Shown here piece after piece: positions 48,227 to 57,917 of a stretch of 64,000 nucleotides of DNA. The notes beneath the pieces are model-generated. The model ran no database searches. It worked only from the letters and a program-made list of their open reading frames with translations, and was not told the DNA's origin. Where the stretch lies: contig NZ_CP120653.1 of assembly GCF_030545015.1 (NCBI RefSeq), positions 930,001 to 994,000 of the forward strand. The letters run 5' to 3'. The position numbers were made by a program, and so were the translations under genes. Within the stretch, counting starts at the first letter, position 1. Each line of letters opens with the position of its first letter. This stretch comes from Myroides sp. JBRI-B21084 (GTDB taxonomy: Bacteria; Bacteroidota; Bacteroidia; Flavobacteriales; Flavobacteriaceae).

Positions 48227-50887
48227 CTAATTTTTTTGTGATTTTATTAATGTTAAATTTTCTTCTTTTTTATTGTTTCTTAATCTTTTAGCTGATTCTG
48301 TAAAGTATTTGTGGTTTTCAAAAAAAGAAACTTGAATATTGTTCCATTTTTCTTTGTTTAAATCTTTATTTTCAACCAATATTTCTTCGTAAAGTCCATT
48401 TGCAATTTCTTCAAAATCATTACGTCCTAAATAATCTAAATCGGCATCGGCTAAAATTTGCTCTAAATGATTCTTAGGTGTTTGAGGAATTTTTGTTGCA
48501 CGTATCATTCCTTTAATTTTTTCGATTTCTATAGCAGAATAACCAAATTCTGGTAAATAAGTATCAGCAAACGTACATGAAATTTCTTCATGGCCATTGC
48601 CTTTTACAATAAAACCCGAATCGTGAAAAAGTGCGGCAACTTGCAATAATTCTGTATCTTTAGTTGTAACCCCTTCTAATTTAGCATAGCAAATTACCGC
48701 TTCGTGCACATCTAAAATATGGTTTAAATTATGGTAATGTAAATGTTTTGGAAGTTCATTTAACTGCTTTTCAATAATAAATTTTTTAACCTCTAAAAAT
48801 CTTAAATTGGGTTCTTTATTTTCTACAAAATACATATTTAACTGTGAATCCATTAATTTTTCAGAACGCAATTCAGTTGTGAAAATTTCTTTAACTAGTT
48901 GATACGTGTTTTGGCTTATGTTTACTTTTCCAATTGCTCCGTTAACTTCCATTTCTGCAGCAATATTAACAGCTGTACCCCAAACATCGTAAGTGAATTT
49001 TTTAATACCAACGATACCAGCAACTACTTCGCCAGAGTTTATACCAATACGCATTTCAAAGTATTCCTTGCCTTCATTTATACGCTTTTGTTTGTATTGT
49101 TCCATAAAATCGCGTATTTCTAATGCGGCATGTACCATTTTTATTGCATGGTTTTCGTCTTTAACAGGTAAGCCGCTTACAGCCATGTAGGCATCGCCAA
49201 TGGTTTTTATTTTTTCAATACCATATTTGCTAATAATTCTATCAAATTCTTTAAAACAATAGTTTAATTCTTCAATTAATTCGGTTGAAGATACTTTTTC
49301 GGTAAGTTTTGTGAAATCTTTAAAATCGGTAAAAAGTATTGTTACACTATCGAAAAATTTAGATTGTGACTTCCCTTTTTCTTTTAATTCTAAGGCAATT
49401 TCTTCTGGTAAAATATTTAATAAAAGTGTGTCAGATTTTAACCTTTCTTCTTTTAATTTTTCATTTTGAATTTTGATTTCGCTTTTTTGAATTTCAATTT
49501 CATTTTTGCGATTTATAACCTGTGATTCTAGTTCTTGGTTGATGTTTTCAATAGTTGTTTGCTTTTCTTTTTCTTGTTGAAGACTTTCTTGTGTTAGGTT
49601 TTCAATCTCGATTAGTTTTGATTCATTTTCTTCATTGATGTACGAAAAATACCAAGCCAAATACGCCGACATTGAAAAGGGGATACTAAAAAAGGATAAA
49701 ATAAAGCCAATAAAAATAATTCCCATAAAAATATTGGTTGCTGTATTTTGACCATTGCCAAATTTTACATGTCCGTTTTCAATAAAAATTAAAACCGAAA
49801 CTATTATTAAAACTAAAAAAAACAAGGTGAGTAAAATGCCAGTTGCTAAAATTTTTGCACCTTTTACCTTTTTTAAAATAGCTTTAATTAAAAGAATTGT
49901 AGCTTCTATACAGGCAAAAATGAATAAAAGTGGTACTATAAAACCCCCGCTAATTTCAATGCTAAAAAGCAGAATTAATAGTGCAACTATACACAATACC
50001 GAATATATTTTAAAACGCAACTGTTTGCTACTAAATAGGGTATTTATTAAACCGCTTAAAGCAAAACCTGACAAGCATACTAAAAAAACAATTAGTTTTT
50101 CTATTATATTATTGTCTAATAAGTACGATGCTTTAAAAACCAAAATAAAACTTATAAATGCACCACCCATACTAAAGCTAAACAGGCTAAAAAATAAGTT
50201 TGGTTTAAACTCGCGATAAAATAAATACAGTATTAAGTGAAATACACTAAGTGTAATTAAAATTGATGCAAAAACTGCCAAACCTGTAACAGCCTGATTT
50301 TTTGAATTATTTTCATCTATTGCATTTTCAATTGTACTTATATTAAATTTAAAACCAAAAAAGTTACTGGTTTTAGTTATTTCAGGGTTTTCGTATTTAA
50401 TAGCAAAAACTTGTTTACCTGGTTTTTTAAAGGTAAAAGTGATGTATTGCTCATTAAACATATCGTATTTGTAATTTACTGATTTTGAATTTTTAGAAGA
50501 AAATTTACCAAATGTTTTAAGCGGAACTCCATTTAAATAAATGGTATAAGCTCCGCCAAGTTCTAAATTAAAACTTAAAGGTACACCTACTAATGTTGAA
50601 TCAATTTTAATAGTTTTTCTAAACCAACCTAATTTGTTAAAAATTATTTCTTTTTCTACAACTTTACCTGTTGTATCCGCTTTTATGGTTGCCCAATTGC
50701 TGTCGTTATAATCTAAATTTTTCCATAAATCATTATTTCCTTGAGTAAATTTCCAACCATTTAATGTTTTGTAATATTTATTGTTGGTTATAAAATCTTT
50801 GTAAGTATATACCTTTATTGTATCGTTTGTTTGCGCTTTTGAAACTAAAGCTACAAGTAATAAGCATATGTATAATAACTTTTTCAT
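48227..50887 (-). CDS. Membrane class III nucleotide cyclase fused to an HD phosphohydrolase domain
   Basis: 886 residues from the ATG at 50887 (1 base after the preceding cyclase gene). Order: signal peptide (ends VSKAQ), periplasmic jelly-roll domain of the galactose-binding type (about 25-150; WATIKADTTGK, YTIYLNGVPLKTFG), seven membrane segments (about 205-430; 7TM-DISM-like), coiled coil (about 435-505), class III cyclase (about 510-680), HD domain (about 710-830). In the cyclase both metal Asp are present (D521 in LFTDF, D565 in IGDAY), with K561, D634 and N641, but the transition-state Arg is E645 (VNIAAEME). The HD domain has YHNLNHILDVHE, LFHDSG, GHEE and ADADLD, resembling the YHNxxHxxDV motif of cyclic-nucleotide phosphodiesterases. 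It should work as a heterodimer with the neighbouring cyclase. Confidence 0.85.
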   Translation of the reverse strand: MKKLLYICLLLVALVSKAQTNDTIKVYTYKDFITNNKYYKTLNGWKFTQGNNDLWKNLDYNDSNWATIKADTTGKVVEKEIIFNKLGWFRKTIKIDSTLVGVPLSFNLELGGAYTIYLNGVPLKTFGKFSSKNSKSVNYKYDMFNEQYITFTFKKPGKQVFAIKYENPEITKTSNFFGFKFNISTIENAIDENNSKNQAVTGLAVFASILITLSVFHLILYLFYREFKPNLFFSLFSFSMGGAFISFILVFKASYLLDNNIIEKLIVFLVCLSGFALSGLINTLFSSKQLRFKIYSVLCIVALLILLFSIEISGGFIVPLLFIFACIEATILLIKAILKKVKGAKILATGILLTLFFLVLIIVSVLIFIENGHVKFGNGQNTATNIFMGIIFIGFILSFFSIPFSMSAYLAWYFSYINEENESKLIEIENLTQESLQQEKEKQTTIENINQELESQVINRKNEIEIQKSEIKIQNEKLKEERLKSDTLLLNILPEEIALELKEKGKSQSKFFDSVTILFTDFKDFTKLTEKVSSTELIEELNYCFKEFDRIISKYGIEKIKTIGDAYMAVSGLPVKDENHAIKMVHAALEIRDFMEQYKQKRINEGKEYFEMRIGINSGEVVAGIVGIKKFTYDVWGTAVNIAAEMEVNGAIGKVNISQNTYQLVKEIFTTELRSEKLMDSQLNMYFVENKEPNLRFLEVKKFIIEKQLNELPKHLHYHNLNHILDVHEAVICYAKLEGVTTKDTELLQVAALFHDSGFIVKGNGHEEISCTFADTYLPEFGYSAIEIEKIKGMIRATKIPQTPKNHLEQILADADLDYLGRNDFEEIANGLYEEILVENKDLNKEKWNNIQVSFFENHKYFTESAKRLRNNKKEENLTLIKSQKN

Positions 50888-50888
50888 T

Positions 50889-52925
50889 TTAAACAGTTTT
50901 AGTTTCAACAAAATACATTTTTGCAAAGCCTTTTCCTTTAATTTCTATTTCGCCACGATATGTAAATTCAAAGTAATTTTTAGCTAATTCGTACGTTGTA
51001 TGTCCTACATTTATTCTACCGTTTTCACTTTTTGCTTTCATACGAGCAGCGGTGTTAACGGCATCGCCCCAAATATCGTAAGCAAATTTTTTAATGCCAA
51101 CAATACCAGCAACAACTTCGCCCGAATTTATACCAATTTTAATTTCAAAGTAAGGTTTGTTTTGTTTTTTACGTTCGGTTTGATAGTTTTCAATGAACGT
51201 ACACATTTCAATAGCTACTTCGATCATTTTTTTTGCATGATTTTCATTTTCTAATGGCAGTCCGCTTACAGCCATATACGAATAACTAATGGTTTTTATT
51301 TTTTCTATTTGATGCTTTGTTGTGATATGATCGAATGCTTGAAAACAAAAGTTTAATTCATCTAATAATTCTTGCGAATTTAATTGTTGCGATACTGAAT
51401 CTAAGTTTATAAAATCTGAAAATAAAATAGAAACGCTGTTGAATTGTTTCACCTTACTTTCGCCACTTTCTTTTAATTCATCGGCAACATCTTTTGGTAA
51501 AATGTTTAATAACAAATCTTCTGATTTTTGTTTTTCTTTTAACAAAGCGTGTTGTTGTTTTTCAATTTCTTGTTTTTGAGTTTCAATTTCTTTTGTACGT
51601 TCTTTTACTTCGGTTTCTAAAAAAAATGTTTTATTTTCTAAAAGTGCTTTGCGCTCTTGTTCGTGTTTTAACGTTTGGTTAGAAAGTAAATTTACTTGTT
51701 TTAATTGTTGTTTTAATTTGCGACTTACAGCTGCAAAATTTGATGCTAAATAAGCCGACATTGCAAATGGGATACTAAAGAAACTTAATATACCTAAAAT
51801 AATAAGAATACTAATTGTTACATAATTAAAGGATTTTGTTGCAAAAAATATTCCAACACACATACCTAATAAAAGAGCAAAACCAAAACTACAAACTAAT
51901 CCTATTGCAATTATTTTTGCGCCTGGCTTTTTATTTAATGCAGCAATAAGTACAATTATAATTGATTCTAAAAGTATTATTGTTGTGAAAATTGATGCTA
52001 GAAACGAGAAGTTACCAGAAAATGAATACATTAAAAGTAAACTAAAACCAACCAAAATACTTAAAATTATTAATCGTAGTTTACTTTTGCTAAATAAAAA
52101 ATTAACTGTTGCACTTATGGCTAAACTTCCTATTACAGAAAAAGTTACCGATATGGAATTGGCAGGGTTTAAAAACGCCATACCATCAAAACCGAATTGA
52201 GTTAATTTTGCGTATCCAAAAAGGATGCTACAACCTGAACATAAGTTAAATAAAGCGAAAAATAAGTTGGAAATAAATTTACGGTAAAAACCAAATAAGA
52301 TTAAGTGTATTACACCCAGTGTAATAAATATAAAACCAATAGCAATAGTTGCCAGCCATAAATAATTATTATATGTTGATTTTTCAAGATATTTATCAAC
52401 TGATAGTAATGAAAATTTGAAACCTTCTGTTTGAAATGTTGTTTTTGTTTTATTAAACAACGAGTCTTTATAATGCAATGCAAAAATATTTTTACCAGGT
52501 TTATTAAAAACAAATATTAAGGGTTTGTTTTTTAAGCTATCGACTTCATTATTTAAACCTTTAAAATTTTTTATGTGAGTACCGTTTAAGTAAATTTTTA
52601 CTTCGGCTTTTGAAAATACTTGTAAAGCAACGGGAACATTAACTAAGGAAGAGTCAATTATTATGTTTTTTCTAAACCACATATCACCATTAAAATCAGG
52701 TGCTTTTAATTTGCTAAAAACACTTGTTAACGGTTTCCAATTAGTATCATCAAAATCTTTTTCTTTCCATAAAATAGTATTACCAGATTGGGATTTCCAA
52801 TCGTTGTTTAATTTTATTTCATTTTCAAGATCTTTAACTGTAAATACTTTGGTTGCTTGCGAATTGTTTTGTGAACACAGTAAATTTGCCCAAAGAATTA
52901 TTATAAAAAGAATGATTTTTTTCAT
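50889..52925 (-). CDS. Membrane class III nucleotide cyclase, partner subunit
   Basis: 678 residues. Signal peptide (ends ANLLCSQN), jelly-roll domain (about 30-150; VKIYLNGTHIKNFKG), seven membrane segments (about 185-400), coiled coil (about 405-480; ETEVKERTKEIETQKQEIEK), cyclase domain (about 490-678). D504 (first metal Asp, LFSDF) is kept but the second is Y548: the motif reads TISYSYMAVSG instead of TIGDAYMAVSG. K544, D617, N624 and R628 (DIWGDAVNTAARM) are intact. On its own it lacks one metal ligand and should be inactive or weak; the neighbour supplies both Asp. No HD domain. First gene of the pair. Confidence 0.87.
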   Translation of the reverse strand: MKKIILFIIILWANLLCSQNNSQATKVFTVKDLENEIKLNNDWKSQSGNTILWKEKDFDDTNWKPLTSVFSKLKAPDFNGDMWFRKNIIIDSSLVNVPVALQVFSKAEVKIYLNGTHIKNFKGLNNEVDSLKNKPLIFVFNKPGKNIFALHYKDSLFNKTKTTFQTEGFKFSLLSVDKYLEKSTYNNYLWLATIAIGFIFITLGVIHLILFGFYRKFISNLFFALFNLCSGCSILFGYAKLTQFGFDGMAFLNPANSISVTFSVIGSLAISATVNFLFSKSKLRLIILSILVGFSLLLMYSFSGNFSFLASIFTTIILLESIIIVLIAALNKKPGAKIIAIGLVCSFGFALLLGMCVGIFFATKSFNYVTISILIILGILSFFSIPFAMSAYLASNFAAVSRKLKQQLKQVNLLSNQTLKHEQERKALLENKTFFLETEVKERTKEIETQKQEIEKQQHALLKEKQKSEDLLLNILPKDVADELKESGESKVKQFNSVSILFSDFINLDSVSQQLNSQELLDELNFCFQAFDHITTKHQIEKIKTISYSYMAVSGLPLENENHAKKMIEVAIEMCTFIENYQTERKKQNKPYFEIKIGINSGEVVAGIVGIKKFAYDIWGDAVNTAARMKAKSENGRINVGHTTYELAKNYFEFTYRGEIEIKGKGFAKMYFVETKTV

Positions 52926-53013
52926 AATTCTATGTAAAAATATTAAATTCTAAATTTTTATAAAGAAATGAATTAACCATTAATAATGCAAGTTTATTAA
53001 GAAATTAAACTAA

Positions 53014-53045
53014 AAATACCTCACATTTTAAGATGTGAGGCATTT
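53014..53045 (-). terminator. Terminator after the M16 gene (minus strand)
   Basis: CCTCACAT / ATGTGAGG stem with a 6-base loop and a T-rich tail on the minus strand. Confidence 0.8.
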
Positions 53046-53062
53046 TTTATATAATTAAAAAT

Positions 53063-55876
53063 TTACTTTTTAGCAGTTTCGGGTTTTAATACTGCAATAA
53101 TACGATTTTTGTTTAAGTATTTTTTTGCAACATCTTGAACATCTTTAACTGTTAAAGTTTTCAATGTTTTCTCAAATTCTAAAGCTTTTTCAGGATTTTC
53201 TTGTTCACTAAAAGCATTTGTTAAAACACCTAACCAATATCTGTTTTCTTTTAATGATTTGGTATAATCTGTCATTTCGCCTTCAATAAATTTGTCTAAA
53301 TCTTTAGCATCGGGTCCGTTTTGTTGAATTTTTTCAACTTCTTTCAAAGTTAATTCAATTAACTTATCGGCATCTTTAGGATTGGTAGGGTACGAAATAC
53401 TGAAATCATAGGAACCATAAGGAAATTTATTTAAAGAACCTCTTGCGCTAGCACCGTATACACCGCCTTCTTTTTCACGTAATTCTTCAATTAATTTAAT
53501 AGTAACAATTTCGCCTAAAGCTTGCATTGCTAAGTTTTCTTTTTCAGAGTACGTTGTTTCGCCTGTGTATGATATTCTTACGGTAGCTTTATCGTCGGTA
53601 CCTTTATAAACATCTTTTCTATGAACTCCCGTTTTAGCACGGAAACCTGTATCTTTTATTGTTTCTTTACGATTTAATGCTGGTAACGATGCAATATAAA
53701 TTTCAGAGAAAGCTTTCATTTGTTCATCGGTAACATTTCCAACAAAGAAAAATTCAAAATCGCTGGCATCTGCAAAGCGCTCTTTAAACAAATTATAAGC
53801 CATTTTGTAGTTGGTGTTTTCCCAATCTTTTTCCGTTGGAATTGGCGAAGAATATCTTGCATTATGGCCATACATAAAGTTTGATATTTCAATTTGATAA
53901 AATACCTCAGGCATTGCCATTAAATTAGCTAAATACGATTTTGTTTTGCTTTTTTCTGTTTCGTAAGCGTTTTCATCATAATTTAAATCTGTAAAATACG
54001 CATGAACAGTTTGAAACAAATATTCTAAATCTTTAGGTGTACTATTTCCAGAAATGCCTTCTGTAATTCCGCCAACGTATGGTGAAACACGGTAAATTTT
54101 ACCAGTATTAAATTTAGTTAATGCATTTTGATCCATACCTGCAATACCTGCTTGTGGAACAGCGCTTGTTGCATGTTGAATTTTTTTATAAGTTTCGTTA
54201 TCAACTAAATTAAAACCACCAAAACTTCTGGCACCAAACAAAATTTCATCGTTTTTAAAATCGGTTTTTTTGTAGGTTACTTTAGCACCGTTGGCTAACA
54301 TAAGTGTAACTGTTCCTAATTTGTCGTTTTTAGAAGTTCCTACAATTTTACCTGGTTTAATTTCGTTACGAATTAACGATTCTGCAACAACAGCATCTTC
54401 ATAAGGTGTGATTTCTACTTTAGACACGTCTAATGCAGCTAAAACTTCGTTTTCGGTAGGTGTTTTTAAACCTTCTTTTTCTGGGCCAGTTAAAATAATT
54501 ACACGATTTTCATCTTTTATATACGATTGAATTACGTTATTAACATCTTTTAAAGTAAGTGTAGGTAATATTTCTTTAACTAAGTTGAATTCATAAGCAA
54601 TTGACGGGATCGCTTCGCCTTCTAAAAAGTGACTTTGGTATCTGCCTAAATATGCCGATGAGTTGTTTTTATCGCGGTCGTTATAAGCTTTTTCATAATA
54701 AGCTAAATAATCTTTTTTTGCACGATCTAGTTCTGATTGTGTAAATCCAAATTTGCGGGCGCGTTCGTTTTCAATAGCTAAAACTTTAACCGCTTCTAAT
54801 TGTTTGTCTTCAGCAGTCATAGCCATTGATTGAAAAGCTTCTTTTTCACGTCCAAGCATACTGCCATGAAAGCTGTACCCATAAACAAATGGTGGGTTTG
54901 GTTTGTTGGTGTATTCTTCTAAACGTGCGTTTAACATTTGCGAAAACAAGCCTTCAATTAAATCGTTTTTAAAATCGCCAACTGTTGTTGATGGTTTTGC
55001 TTTATCAATGTCTTTATAAAAAATTTGTACGTTAGCCGATGTTGCTTCTTTATCGGTATTTACAGATACAAATGTTTCTTTATGATTTGGAATATCGAAC
55101 GATTTACGCTCTTTAGGATTTACAGGATTTTGATATTTAGCAAAATGACTTTTAATTTTTGCTTCCATTTCATCAACATTAATATCGCCAACAACAATAA
55201 CAGCCATAAGGTTAGGGCGGTACCAATCTTTATAAAACTGACGGATTTCTTCGGGTTTAAAAGTTTCTAAATTTTCTTTTGTACCAATAGGTAAACGTTT
55301 TGCGTACAATGAATTGTGAAGCATTTTAGGTAAGTAATTCTTCATCATACGTTCGCCCGATCCTAATCGTGTGCGGTATTCTTCAATAACAACGCCGCGT
55401 TCATCATCAATATCCTTTGTTTCTAAATTAGCGTTAAAGGCCCAATCTTCTAAAATTTGGAAACCTTTATCTAATTTCACAGGATCATCTGCAGGAATTG
55501 GTAAAAAATAAACAGTTTCGTCAAAACTAGTATAAGCGTTTAAGTGTTGACCAAATTTTACTCCAATGCTTTGTAAATAGTTTATTAATTCGTTTTTAGG
55601 AAAAGTTTTGGTTCCGTTAAAAACCATGTGTTCCATAAAGTGAGCCAAACCTATTTGCTTATCGGTTTCTAAAATAGAACCAGCATTTAAAACCAAGCGT
55701 AAATCTACCTTTTTTTCTGGTTTTGCATTTTTACGAATGTAGTAAGTTAGTCCGTTTTCAAGTTTACCGATTCGAACATCGGGATCGGTAGGTATTTTTT
55801 GATTAAAATCTGCAACTTGTGCCCATAATGATGCAGGTAAAATTAAAATACCTAATGTAAGTTTTCTTAAATTCAT
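53063..55876 (-). CDS. M16-family metallopeptidase (insulinase/pitrilysin type)
   Basis: 937 residues. Signal peptide MNLRKLTLGILILPASLWAQ. The inverted zinc motif H79-F-M-E-H83 lies in GLAHFMEHMVFNGT, with the third ligand Glu in DDERGVVIEEYRTR. Two M16 repeats: an active N-terminal half and an inactive C-terminal half, as in the single-chain 900-residue Bacteroidota type. Periplasmic oligopeptide breakdown is likely. Monocistronic. Confidence 0.92.
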   Translation of the reverse strand: MNLRKLTLGILILPASLWAQVADFNQKIPTDPDVRIGKLENGLTYYIRKNAKPEKKVDLRLVLNAGSILETDKQIGLAHFMEHMVFNGTKTFPKNELINYLQSIGVKFGQHLNAYTSFDETVYFLPIPADDPVKLDKGFQILEDWAFNANLETKDIDDERGVVIEEYRTRLGSGERMMKNYLPKMLHNSLYAKRLPIGTKENLETFKPEEIRQFYKDWYRPNLMAVIVVGDINVDEMEAKIKSHFAKYQNPVNPKERKSFDIPNHKETFVSVNTDKEATSANVQIFYKDIDKAKPSTTVGDFKNDLIEGLFSQMLNARLEEYTNKPNPPFVYGYSFHGSMLGREKEAFQSMAMTAEDKQLEAVKVLAIENERARKFGFTQSELDRAKKDYLAYYEKAYNDRDKNNSSAYLGRYQSHFLEGEAIPSIAYEFNLVKEILPTLTLKDVNNVIQSYIKDENRVIILTGPEKEGLKTPTENEVLAALDVSKVEITPYEDAVVAESLIRNEIKPGKIVGTSKNDKLGTVTLMLANGAKVTYKKTDFKNDEILFGARSFGGFNLVDNETYKKIQHATSAVPQAGIAGMDQNALTKFNTGKIYRVSPYVGGITEGISGNSTPKDLEYLFQTVHAYFTDLNYDENAYETEKSKTKSYLANLMAMPEVFYQIEISNFMYGHNARYSSPIPTEKDWENTNYKMAYNLFKERFADASDFEFFFVGNVTDEQMKAFSEIYIASLPALNRKETIKDTGFRAKTGVHRKDVYKGTDDKATVRISYTGETTYSEKENLAMQALGEIVTIKLIEELREKEGGVYGASARGSLNKFPYGSYDFSISYPTNPKDADKLIELTLKEVEKIQQNGPDAKDLDKFIEGEMTDYTKSLKENRYWLGVLTNAFSEQENPEKALEFEKTLKTLTVKDVQDVAKKYLNKNRIIAVLKPETAKK

Positions 55877-55959
55877 GTGTGGTGTTTTTAATTATCTCAA
55901 AAATATAACTATTTTTAAGTTATAAAAACTGTAATATGATAATAATGTGTTAAATAATA

Positions 55960-55990
55960 AAAAAAGACTCCTTTTTAAAGAGTCTTTTTT
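55960..55990 (-). terminator. Terminator after the aromatic amino acid hydroxylase
   Basis: AAAAGACTC / GAGTCTTTT stem with a 9-base loop, then T run on the minus strand. Confidence 0.8.
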
Positions 55991-55998
55991 ATAAATAT

Positions 55999-57732
55999 TT
56001 AAATTAAGTTTAAACCGTTGGTAATTAAATGCGCTACATCGGGTCTGCTTTCTTTTACCTTTAATAAATGGTGCAACGCGTTATCGTAAATTGGTAAGTT
56101 GTGTTGTTTTGCTAGTTCAACAATTTCTAATGTTAATAGCCAATCTTGTGTGTGATTTGCAATTAAATCATTTAGAATGATTTCTAAATTATTGGTTTGA
56201 TTACTTTCGCGTTGTTCACGAACTTGTTTGTAAAGTTTTTCAAGTGCTTCACGTTCGCTGGTTTTTTTAGCTTTAATGGTTTTGGTAGTTGGTACATGGG
56301 TAATCATATCAAAACTATTAATATCAGCTGGGCCAGAAAAAGCTGAAACTATTTTTTTACCTACAGCCATATCATAAGTGCCCCATTCAGGTTTAAATAA
56401 AATGGTATCGTTATGAGTAACGGTACAATTTTTAAAGCTTATTAAAATAATTTCGCCTCTTAAATTTCTTGATCCTGTAATAATTTCACCAGCAACTTTA
56501 ATATCTCCTTCAAATTCTAATTCAACAAAATTGCCTTCGTGAATGTTATAAGCAAGTAAGTCGCGTGGGCTCATATCCTCAATAGTAAGGTTTATGTGTT
56601 TTAAACGCCCAATAGGACTTCCAAAACCTTCGGAATGATATTCTGTACCATGGTTAACTAATTCTTTTTCGCGGTAAGCTAATGCAGTAGCGCCAGTTGT
56701 TTGTATGTAAACAGGTTTGTTTTCGTGTTCAATTACATTAGTAAAAACACCTGAAATTTGTAGGCCAGTTGATAGTTCAATAGTACCTAATGCTTTAGAT
56801 TGAATTAGTTTTTTTATACCGCTTAAACCACCACTACGCAAAGCCATTTTGTTTGCAAATTCTTCTAAAACCATACTAAGTTGACCAAAATCTTTAGTAA
56901 CATAAAGCTGAGGTTGCGGTTTTGTGATGTCGAAGCCTTGATAAGCAGCATCTATACTATAAGGTATTTTTTTAACCTTATCGGTCATACACCATTCACT
57001 TTCGCCAATAGATGATAACAAACCGGCACCGTATATTTTAGGATTTTCAACTGTACCAATTAAGCCGTATTCAACAGTCCACCAGTGTAAATTTCTAATT
57101 AAAGCCATTTCTGAAGGTTCGGTAGCTTTTGCTTGTAGTTCATCAACTTTATTGCGAATGCGTTTAAGTTCACTTTCAGGTGTTCCTTCTGCTTCTTCTA
57201 AAATAGATAATTCGCGAATAGCTTCATAAATTTCATAATCGTGAGCCGATGAAATTGCTTTGCAACCAATTTCGCCAAAACGTCTTAAATATTCTGCATA
57301 TTCAGGGTTTGCAATAATTGGAGCGTGGCCAGCACCTTCGTGAATTATATCTGGAGCAGGGGTGTATTCAATATTTTCTAATTGACGAATATCAGAAGCA
57401 ATAACCAAAACGTTATATGCTTGAAATTCCATAAAAGCATTTGGTGGTATAAAACCATCAACAGCAACAGCTGCCCAACCAATTTCTTTTAAAATGCGGT
57501 TCATGCCATACATGCTTGGAATACTTTCAATAGAAATTCCAGTTTTTTGTAAGCCATCTAAGTAAGAAGAATGAGCAACCTTAGATAGATAATCAACATT
57601 TTTACGCATTACATAACGCCATACTGCTTGATTGATAGGGGTGTAATCGTTGTAATCTTGTGGTTTTATAAATTGTTTTAAGTGTTTTGGCAAACGATCA
57701 ATTAACGGATTGGTTTCAAAATGCTCGTTCAT
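55999..57732 (-). CDS. Biopterin-dependent aromatic amino acid hydroxylase with C-terminal extension
   Basis: 577 residues. Residues about 30-330 are the pterin-dependent hydroxylase domain: iron ligands H131 and H136 in IIHEGAGHAPI and a Glu in WWTVEYGLIGT. The likely reaction is phenylalanine to tyrosine with tetrahydropterin. A further 240 or so residues follow (LSTGLQISGVFTNVIEH onward), a beta-rich segment (about 330-470) and a helical end (about 490-577), unlike the 260-300-residue bacterial PhhA. There is no N-terminal ACT domain. The extension is unrecognised. No pterin recycling gene is adjacent. Confidence 0.88.
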   Translation of the reverse strand: MNEHFETNPLIDRLPKHLKQFIKPQDYNDYTPINQAVWRYVMRKNVDYLSKVAHSSYLDGLQKTGISIESIPSMYGMNRILKEIGWAAVAVDGFIPPNAFMEFQAYNVLVIASDIRQLENIEYTPAPDIIHEGAGHAPIIANPEYAEYLRRFGEIGCKAISSAHDYEIYEAIRELSILEEAEGTPESELKRIRNKVDELQAKATEPSEMALIRNLHWWTVEYGLIGTVENPKIYGAGLLSSIGESEWCMTDKVKKIPYSIDAAYQGFDITKPQPQLYVTKDFGQLSMVLEEFANKMALRSGGLSGIKKLIQSKALGTIELSTGLQISGVFTNVIEHENKPVYIQTTGATALAYREKELVNHGTEYHSEGFGSPIGRLKHINLTIEDMSPRDLLAYNIHEGNFVELEFEGDIKVAGEIITGSRNLRGEIILISFKNCTVTHNDTILFKPEWGTYDMAVGKKIVSAFSGPADINSFDMITHVPTTKTIKAKKTSEREALEKLYKQVREQRESNQTNNLEIILNDLIANHTQDWLLTLEIVELAKQHNLPIYDNALHHLLKVKESRPDVAHLITNGLNLI

Positions 57733-57851
57733 ATTTAATGTATGGTTTATTATAAGGTTTTTAGAATTTCAAATGTACTATAAATTACCGAGGTTTTAAT
57801 GGATAATTTAGATTTCGCACCTGTTAAATTTTATTTTTTTTATATCAACAG

Positions 57852-57881
57852 TTGTTTATTAAAAAATATTACCTAAATTAG
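57852..57881 (+). promoter_or_regulatory. Candidate promoter of the 57918 lipoprotein gene
   Basis: TTG at 57852-57854, 19 bases, TAAATTAG at 57874-57881; 36 bases before the ATG. The -7 box differs from TAnnTTTG at one place. Confidence 0.45.
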
Positions 57882-57917
57882 CATTATAAATTAACAATAA
57901 AATAATATAAATCTATT

